Origin: Pontibacillus salipaludis
Lineage (GTDB): Bacteria > Bacillota > Bacilli > Bacillales > BH030062
Assembly (NCBI RefSeq): GCF_014642405.1
Contig: NZ_BMIN01000026.1
Coordinates: 1 to 52,101, forward strand
DNA: 52,101 nt
Direction of reading: 5' to 3'
Position numbers and translations under genes: made by a program
Shown here: positions 46,406-52,101 of the stretch, piece after piece
How the letters are laid out: each line of letters opens with the position of its first letter
Position numbering within the stretch: the stretch's first letter is position 1
The notes under the pieces: generated by a model
What the model was told of the DNA's origin: nothing
Seen by the model: the letters and a program-made list of their open reading frames with translations, nothing else
Databases searched by the model: none

Positions 46406-46753
46406 TTACTTCTTTTTATTTAAAAATGATAGGCAAAATAAGCAATCTTCATCCCTGGGACTCCCAAAATGGAGGTTGCAGATATGGAATCCCTCTTCGT
46501 ACAAACGAGCGAGATTATCATATCCTTCACCAACCAAAGCTCCCTTTGCTTCGGATTGTTTTGACTCGCTTTGTTCAGAATGTTCATGATCTTGCTCAAG
46601 ACGCTGCCTTAGGTGGTGGTTCTCTACGGATAGATGTTGATTCTCTTCCAACAGCTCCACCAGTTGCTTTTTAAGATCCCCTAATTGTTGATAGAGTTGT
46701 CCGATTTGCTCTTCCATATGTGATACTTGTTCAAAAATTTCTTTTTTATTCAC
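46406..46753 (-). CDS. yabA: Replication initiation control protein YabA
   Basis: YabA limits re-initiation by linking DnaA and DnaN. The protein has 115 residues from this start, with an N-terminal coiled coil ([40 protein letters not shown]) and a C-terminal zinc-binding domain with [20 protein letters not shown] and [10 protein letters not shown]. The start is a GTG 8 bases after GGGTGG; a longer frame runs back into ricT without support. Confidence 0.95.
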   Translation of the reverse strand: MNKKEIFEQVSHMEEQIGQLYQQLGDLKKQLVELLEENQHLSVENHHLRQRLEQDHEHSEQSESKQSEAKGALVGEGYDNLARLYEEGFHICNLHFGSPRDEDCLFCLSFLNKKK

Positions 46754-46769
46754 GCTTACATCCACCCCA

Positions 46770-47597
46770 TTATTCTGTGGCTTGCGTTGGTACTGCACCT
46801 TCTTGAATGAGTTCTTCTAGTGTATATTCAATAACTCGTTCTTGATCAGGGATTTCTATTTGAATGACACGTTCAAGGATGTTTAAGCCAACGACCTTGC
46901 CGGGGCCTTGTGGTGTCCTGATATCTTCTCCAATATCCGGAAGTTCTTTTTTAGCTGTTTCATAATCATCGTTCTCATATTTCAAACAGCACATAAGGCG
47001 ACCACATAAGCCTGAAATTTTCGCAGGATTAAGCGATAGATTTTGATCTTTAGCCATCTTTATGGAAACCGGTTCAAAATCCCCCAAAAAGGTAGAACAA
47101 CACAACATTCGGCCACATGGACCTATGCCACCTAACATTTTCGCCTCGTCACGTACGCCAATTTGACGCAACTCAATCCGTGTTTTAAACACAGACGCCA
47201 GATCTTTCACAAGATTACGGAAGTCTACACGACCGTCAGCCGTAAAATAGAAGATTACTTTATTTCGATCAAATGTATATTCCACATCAACAAGCTTCAT
47301 ATCTAGCTTATGTTGTATAATCTTATCAGAACAAACGTTAAATGCTTCTTTCGCATTCTGTTTGTTCTCTGTTACAACTAACTTATCTTTTTCATCCGCA
47401 ATTCGGATGACTTTCTTAAGCGGTAAGACAATATCTTCTTCATCCACTTGTTTACTCGAAATCACAACTTTACCGAACTCAATTCCTCGTACGGTTTCAA
47501 CTATTACATAATCGTCGTCTGTAATTTGGTAAGTATCCGGATCGAAATAATAAATCTTTCCCGCCTGTTTGAAACGTACACCAACTACTTCAACCAT
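46770..47597 (-). CDS. ricT: RicT (YaaT), PSP1-domain subunit of the Ric complex
   Basis: RicT works with RicA and RicF in RNA maturation by RNase Y, and affects Spo0A phosphorylation. The 275-residue protein has the PSP1 domain (about 60-150) and a cysteine-rich stretch, [15 protein letters not shown] and [13 protein letters not shown], whose cysteines bind a [4Fe-4S] cluster in relatives. The N-terminus [17 protein letters not shown] is typical. AGAGGTGA precedes the ATG. Confidence 0.96.
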   Translation of the reverse strand: MVEVVGVRFKQAGKIYYFDPDTYQITDDDYVIVETVRGIEFGKVVISSKQVDEEDIVLPLKKVIRIADEKDKLVVTENKQNAKEAFNVCSDKIIQHKLDMKLVDVEYTFDRNKVIFYFTADGRVDFRNLVKDLASVFKTRIELRQIGVRDEAKMLGGIGPCGRMLCCSTFLGDFEPVSIKMAKDQNLSLNPAKISGLCGRLMCCLKYENDDYETAKKELPDIGEDIRTPQGPGKVVGLNILERVIQIEIPDQERVIEYTLEELIQEGAVPTQATE

Positions 47598-47601
47598 TCA
47601 A

Positions 47602-48597
47602 TCACCTCTGTATTTGAAGCGTGAGTTGTTCCATCACCAGGGTTGGGTGAACATTTGAGATTAGCTTACGTTTTGCCTCTAAAATAGTGGTCAGAGCATT
47701 TGTTGCGAATTGCTTGGACCATGTATAGGAGCTTGTACGAATGCGCTCCCTTTCTGTAATAAAAACAATAGATGACTCCATACCGACATGTTCGTACACT
47801 AAATCCTTAAACCATAAGGAAAGAAGATCTAAACCTTGGTTCAAAGCATCCCGGTCTTTAAAATGAGGCATCCATTGATTGTTCACGAATAATAAAGCCT
47901 CACTGGGTTTTTCCTGAAGGACTTCAATTAATTGTATCACTAACTTTCTCGCGTTCGCAAACCAGTCATCACGATTCATCTCGAGCGCACCATCTATATT
48001 ATTCGTTAAGGCACTTAGTAAACGAGCTGAAGACTCGGAAACACCCTCTTCGATCAGGCGCTTTGTCACATTTTCTGTATTGAGCGGCTGAAACGCCATA
48101 ATCTGACACCTAGAGCGAATTGTGTCTAAAAGTGCTTGCCCGTTTTCTGTTAAGAGCATTGCTACCGTTTGACGATTTGGTTCTTCTAGAAACTTCAATA
48201 ATCTATTAGAGGCATTAGCTGTCATTTTATCTGCATCTTCTACAATGTATACCTTTTGATTTGACTCTAATCCAGTATAGGTGAACTCTTTTTGTAAATG
48301 AAGAATTTGTTCTTTCTTAATTGATTGTCCTTCTGGCTGTATAACGTGTACATCAGGATGATTACCAGAGTCAATTCGGATACAATCTTTACAGGTCTGG
48401 CAAGGTTCCACGCCTTCCCGAAAGCGACAGAAGAAGCTTTTTGCAAATAATAAACTCATTGCTAGCTTCCCCGTCCCCTTTGAGCCTTGAAATAAATAAG
48501 CGTGAGAGATGCGATCTTTTTGAATACTATTGGTTAACATTTTTGTAACCATAGGCTGAATTTCGATCATATCGGCCCACTTGTTCATTACTGTCAC
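47602..48597 (-). CDS. holB: DNA polymerase III delta' subunit
   Basis: HolB is part of the clamp loader. The 331-residue protein has the AAA+ fold with a P-loop FQGSKGTGKLAMSLLFAK (about 35-52), a zinc module with CRFREGVEPCQTCKDC (about 57-72), VYIVEDADKMTANASNRLLK and LEEPNRQTVAMLLT. It follows yaaR by four bases. Confidence 0.96.
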   Translation of the reverse strand: MTVMNKWADMIEIQPMVTKMLTNSIQKDRISHAYLFQGSKGTGKLAMSLLFAKSFFCRFREGVEPCQTCKDCIRIDSGNHPDVHVIQPEGQSIKKEQILHLQKEFTYTGLESNQKVYIVEDADKMTANASNRLLKFLEEPNRQTVAMLLTENGQALLDTIRSRCQIMAFQPLNTENVTKRLIEEGVSESSARLLSALTNNIDGALEMNRDDWFANARKLVIQLIEVLQEKPSEALLFVNNQWMPHFKDRDALNQGLDLLSLWFKDLVYEHVGMESSIVFITERERIRTSSYTWSKQFATNALTTILEAKRKLISNVHPTLVMEQLTLQIQR

Positions 48598-48601
48598 TAC
48601 C

Positions 48602-49042
48602 TTACATATATAAGTTCACTAATAGTCCTTTTATTTCTCCAATAATGCCTAATACATCAATGGACTTCTTCTCTTGATTCATGACTTCATCGGTTAATTC
48701 CGCTAACTTATCATCTACAGACTGCACAATTGTGAGTTTTCGGCTCTGACCGTCCATACTCCAACTATGGGATTGTTTTAAGTCCATCCCATACTGAACA
48801 GATTCTTGTACAAATGATTTTACAAGTCGCTTATACTTGGCTAAATCTTTGAAAGAACGAAAGCGAGCAACTTTCTCTCCCTGTTTCGTAATATCTCCCA
48901 TAAGGCGATGCAATTCCTGCTGACGCATCTTTTGTGATTCAGATTGTACCATCTGACCAAAGCCTTGGGGGCCAGTAGAATTCGGCCTTATATTTTTTTG
49001 AGCTGAATCAAGCTGTGACCTTAAGTCTTGACCGATCTTCAT
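48602..49042 (-). CDS. yaaR: DUF327 protein YaaR
   Basis: This 146-residue, largely helical protein has charged heptad-like segments and the family block YKRLVKSFVQESVQYGMDLK. Its function is not known. It sits between darA and holB in the same transcript, as in B. subtilis, which hints at a link to replication or cyclic-di-AMP signalling but proves nothing. Confidence 0.9.
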   Translation of the reverse strand: MKIGQDLRSQLDSAQKNIRPNSTGPQGFGQMVQSESQKMRQQELHRLMGDITKQGEKVARFRSFKDLAKYKRLVKSFVQESVQYGMDLKQSHSWSMDGQSRKLTIVQSVDDKLAELTDEVMNQEKKSIDVLGIIGEIKGLLVNLYM

Positions 49043-49059
49043 ACCATCATCCCCCTATG

Positions 49060-50093
<1,034 letters not shown>

Positions 50094-50099
50094 TCTCCT

Positions 50100-51551
50100 T
50101 TATTCTCTTTCTATATAAACGTGCATCCCTTTCTGATAGAAAGGTTCATTCGTTTGAATATGTTTATCTTGTCTCACTAGATCGACGATCCGATCTATGT
50201 GTTCTCTTTGAATGCGCTCTCCCTTCATGATTAATGGAATCCCAGGGGGATACGGAGTAACAGAAGCGCTTGCTACTCGTCCAATACTATCTTGCCAGTG
50301 CACAAATTCTTGATTCATACTATCTAGTTCATGATAAGAGTAAGGATTTGACTGGATCCTCTCCAACACAGGAGAAGTGACTCTCTCCATTGTAGCACGG
50401 TTAAATTCTAACTTGGTTTTTAATTTAGACTCTACTTTTCTAAATATACTTTTCAATTGATCTGTTGAGTAATGAGGCGTTAGTGCTAACGTGAATAGGA
50501 TATGTTGATTTTCTACTAGTTCAGGATAGAGCCCCTCTTTCTCTAAATAAGAAGCTACGATTTTGGGATCGACTTCATCATGAATACGAAGCGTTAACTT
50601 AAACGGATCATCTACTCCCTCTTCTAAAGGCACAAGTGTCCATAACAAACCATTAGACAAAGATGAACGCAGTTTAGCAATCCAATCTATACTTGTTTGA
50701 AGATCCTCCTTAGAATAGGTAGCCAGAAAATATCTTGCTAAATCTAATGAAGCTAATATTGGATACGAGGGGCTGCTTGATTGAAAAACCTGCAAGTAGT
50801 GAATGATTTCCCTTCGATCAACCCGATCGGAATTTAAATGAAGATACGCCCCCATTGTCATAGCTGGAGCCATTTTATGAGCGGATTGCACCACTACGTC
50901 AGCACCCAAATCAAGAGAGGATTTAGGTATTAAAGGATAAGATAGTGAAAAGTGGACACCATGAGCCTCATCAACTAAAACGGGTACATTATAAGAATGA
51001 GCAAGATCAATAATTTCTTTCATGTGAGTCGTACGTCCATAATAATCAGGATACGTTAATATGATGCCAGAAACACTAGGATGCATGTTAAGCGCCTTCT
51101 TTATATCTTCTTTATGAACACCTGTAAAGCGTTCATATTTCTCTTCATACTGAGGAGAAATAAAAATGGGTTTAGATCCTGACAATTCTAATGCATGGAT
51201 GATGGATTTATGACTGTTGCGTTGCACTAAAAAAGGCCTCCCTTTCTTTTGGGCTGCTAGAATCATAGCGAGATTCCCAGAAGTACTGCCCCCAACTAAG
51301 AAATAGGAAGCTCTAGTTCTAAACCACTCAGTAGCTAAATGTTGTGCTCTCTCAATGATCCCCTCCGGTTGATGGAGATCATCTAGTCCTGTGATTTCTG
51401 TCATATCTATAGTCAAGATGTCCTTAAACAACTGCTTTCCCGTATTTGGAAATACAGTTCCATTCTTATGACCTGGAACATGCATAGAATAATGAGGTCT
51501 TTTAGCCATTTCTACTAGTGCTGAGTATAAAGGGGTTTGTGATTGCGACAT
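50100..51551 (-). CDS. yaaO: Orn/Lys/Arg decarboxylase-family PLP enzyme (YaaO)
   Basis: The protein has 483 residues from this start and a type I PLP-enzyme fold. The PLP lysine is in VVQSAHKMAPAMTMGAYL (about 220); substrate and cofactor segments are HYSMHVPGHKNG, FLVGGSTSGNLAM and VDEAHGVHFS. It probably decarboxylates a basic amino acid or a related compound, but the substrate cannot be read from sequence. The ATG follows AGGAGG by six bases; a 22-codon extension through the csfB terminator is rejected. B. subtilis xpaC and yaaN, normally upstream, are absent. Confidence 0.9.
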   Translation of the reverse strand: MSQSQTPLYSALVEMAKRPHYSMHVPGHKNGTVFPNTGKQLFKDILTIDMTEITGLDDLHQPEGIIERAQHLATEWFRTRASYFLVGGSTSGNLAMILAAQKKGRPFLVQRNSHKSIIHALELSGSKPIFISPQYEEKYERFTGVHKEDIKKALNMHPSVSGIILTYPDYYGRTTHMKEIIDLAHSYNVPVLVDEAHGVHFSLSYPLIPKSSLDLGADVVVQSAHKMAPAMTMGAYLHLNSDRVDRREIIHYLQVFQSSSPSYPILASLDLARYFLATYSKEDLQTSIDWIAKLRSSLSNGLLWTLVPLEEGVDDPFKLTLRIHDEVDPKIVASYLEKEGLYPELVENQHILFTLALTPHYSTDQLKSIFRKVESKLKTKLEFNRATMERVTSPVLERIQSNPYSYHELDSMNQEFVHWQDSIGRVASASVTPYPPGIPLIMKGERIQREHIDRIVDLVRQDKHIQTNEPFYQKGMHVYIERE

Positions 51552-51573
51552 AATGATCCTCCTGTTATATGTA

Positions 51574-51620
51574 TAAAAAAAGGTGCTAAAAAGGAAAACC
51601 GCTTCCTTTTTAAACACCTT
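51574..51620 (-). terminator. Terminator after csfB
   Basis: A long imperfect stem (AAGGTG...AAAAAGGAA and complement) is followed by TTTTTATAC on the minus strand, only 23 bases before the yaaO start codon. Confidence 0.75.
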
Positions 51621-51632
51621 TCTATCACTATA

Positions 51633-51827
51633 CTATGAAAATTGCTTCGTTTGGGTTATATTCTTTAGTTTCTTTAAGAAATAATGATATTGCTGATCTT
51701 CCGGTGCTGTTTGTATAATTTCCTTTTCACAGTCCCTACAAATAAATAGGTTGTATAAGTGGATCCCATGCTTTCTTTTGCAATCACACACTCCACAAGT
51801 TTCATAGATTAATTGTTCTTCCCTCAC
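51633..51827 (-). CDS. csfB: Anti-sigma factor CsfB (Gin)
   Basis: CsfB is a SigF-dependent inhibitor that keeps SigG inactive early and antagonises SigE in the forespore. The protein has 64 residues from this start, with a zinc-binding pair CGVC and CRDC flanking KHGIHLYNLFI, and ends in YHYFLKKLKNI. The GTG start at 51827 gives the same length as B. subtilis CsfB and follows GGAGG by 8 bases. The frame is open 17 codons further, but a SigF promoter lies within that stretch, excluding it. Confidence 0.93.
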   Translation of the reverse strand: MREEQLIYETCGVCDCKRKHGIHLYNLFICRDCEKEIIQTAPEDQQYHYFLKKLKNITQTKQFS

Positions 51828-51847
51828 ATTCTCCACCTCCGTACTAG

Positions 51848-51876
51848 TATTGTTTCCCATGTACCTTTTTTTATAC
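51848..51876 (-). promoter_or_regulatory. SigF-type promoter of csfB
   Basis: On the minus strand, GTATA (51872-51876) and GGAAACAATA (51848-51857) are 14 bases apart; both halves match GYWTA and GGNNANAHTR, with slightly short spacing. csfB was found in B. subtilis as a SigF gene. Confidence 0.7.
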
Positions 51877-51952
51877 AAAATGAAATAACTATGTGCTTCA
51901 TAATGTACGATAGAAGAGGGTATTTCGTGTTTGTACGTTCACTTTTCCCTAC

Positions 51953-51987
51953 ACAAAAAACCTCAAAGGATATGATCCTTTGAGGTT
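51953..51987 (-). terminator. rRNA operon terminator
   Basis: A perfect 12-bp stem (AACCTCAAAGGA and complement) with a 5-base loop is followed by TTTTTTGTG on the minus strand, six bases after the 5S gene. Confidence 0.9.
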
Positions 51988-51992
51988 ACGTT

Positions 51993-52101
51993 GCATGGCG
52001 GCGTCCTACTCTTGCGGGGGTGAAACCCCGACTACCATCGGCGCTGAAGAGCTTAACTTCTGTGTTCGGCATGGGAACAGGTGTGACCTCTTCGCCAAAA
52101 C
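51993..52101 (-). rRNA. rrf: 5S rRNA, 3' part (partial)
   Basis: The minus strand reads the conserved 5S sequence, including GAAGAGGTCACACCTGTTCC, GCCGAACACAGAAGTTAAGC and GTAGGACGCCGCCATGC at the 3' end. The last few 5' bases are beyond the window edge. It ends the upstream rRNA operon, after which csfB begins. Confidence 0.95.

Overview
The window looks like a conserved, origin-proximal chromosomal segment of an endospore-forming Bacillaceae bacterium. It is bounded by two rRNA operons: the 3' part of a 5S gene at the right edge and the first bases of a 16S gene at the left edge, both on the minus strand. Gene order follows the Bacillus subtilis block from csfB to lysS, drawn in reverse. 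Nearly all genes are on the minus strand. The exceptions are abrB and a tRNA-Met/tRNA-Glu pair, both on the plus strand. The acidic FtsH tail and the repeat families would suit a halotolerant genus such as Halobacillus or Pontibacillus, but that is only a guess.

Reading with the direction of transcription (right to left):
(1) csfB (sporulation anti-sigma), then yaaO-tmk-darA-yaaR-holB-ricT-yabA, then a trmN6-like gene, yazA and rsmI. These cover nucleotide supply, DNA replication and its control, c-di-AMP sensing and RNA modification.
(2) abrB, opposed, with Spo0A boxes; then metG, tatD, yabE, rnmV, rsmA, yabG, veg and sspF. A parS-like site lies between yabE and rnmV.
(3) A 630-bp repeat-rich gap, then ispE, purR, spoVG, glmU, prs, ctc, pth, fin, mfd, spoVT, yabM, yabN, rqcP, yabP, yabQ, divIC and yabR.
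(4) A second repeat-rich gap, a LOV-STAS photoreceptor gene (ytvA-like), the tRNA pair, then spoIIE, yabS, yabT, tilS, hpt, ftsH, hslO, a PpiC-type foldase, cysK, folP, folB, folK, yazB, lysS and triplicated rRNA promoters.

The sequence shows an unusually complete set of stage-specific promoter matches placed as the B. subtilis regulon would predict: SigH (spoVG), SigF (csfB, fin), SigE (yabP), SigG (spoVT), SigK (yabG), SigB (ctc), Spo0A (abrB, spoIIE) and vegetative SigA (rrn, veg, yabE, yabR, cysK and others). Compared with B. subtilis, the segment lacks dusB, pabB/pabA/pabC, coaX, ridA (yabJ) and xpaC-yaaN at their usual places.

No phage, IS element, CRISPR array or unknown operon was seen. 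The least explained material is non-coding. There are two families of GC-rich palindromic repeats; a shared module of about 67 bp sits inside one member of each family; and an array of three related hairpins lies beside sspF. Start codons were chosen from Shine-Dalgarno position and remembered family N-termini, so several genes are shorter than their longest open frame. Statements about B. subtilis come from memory, not from a search.
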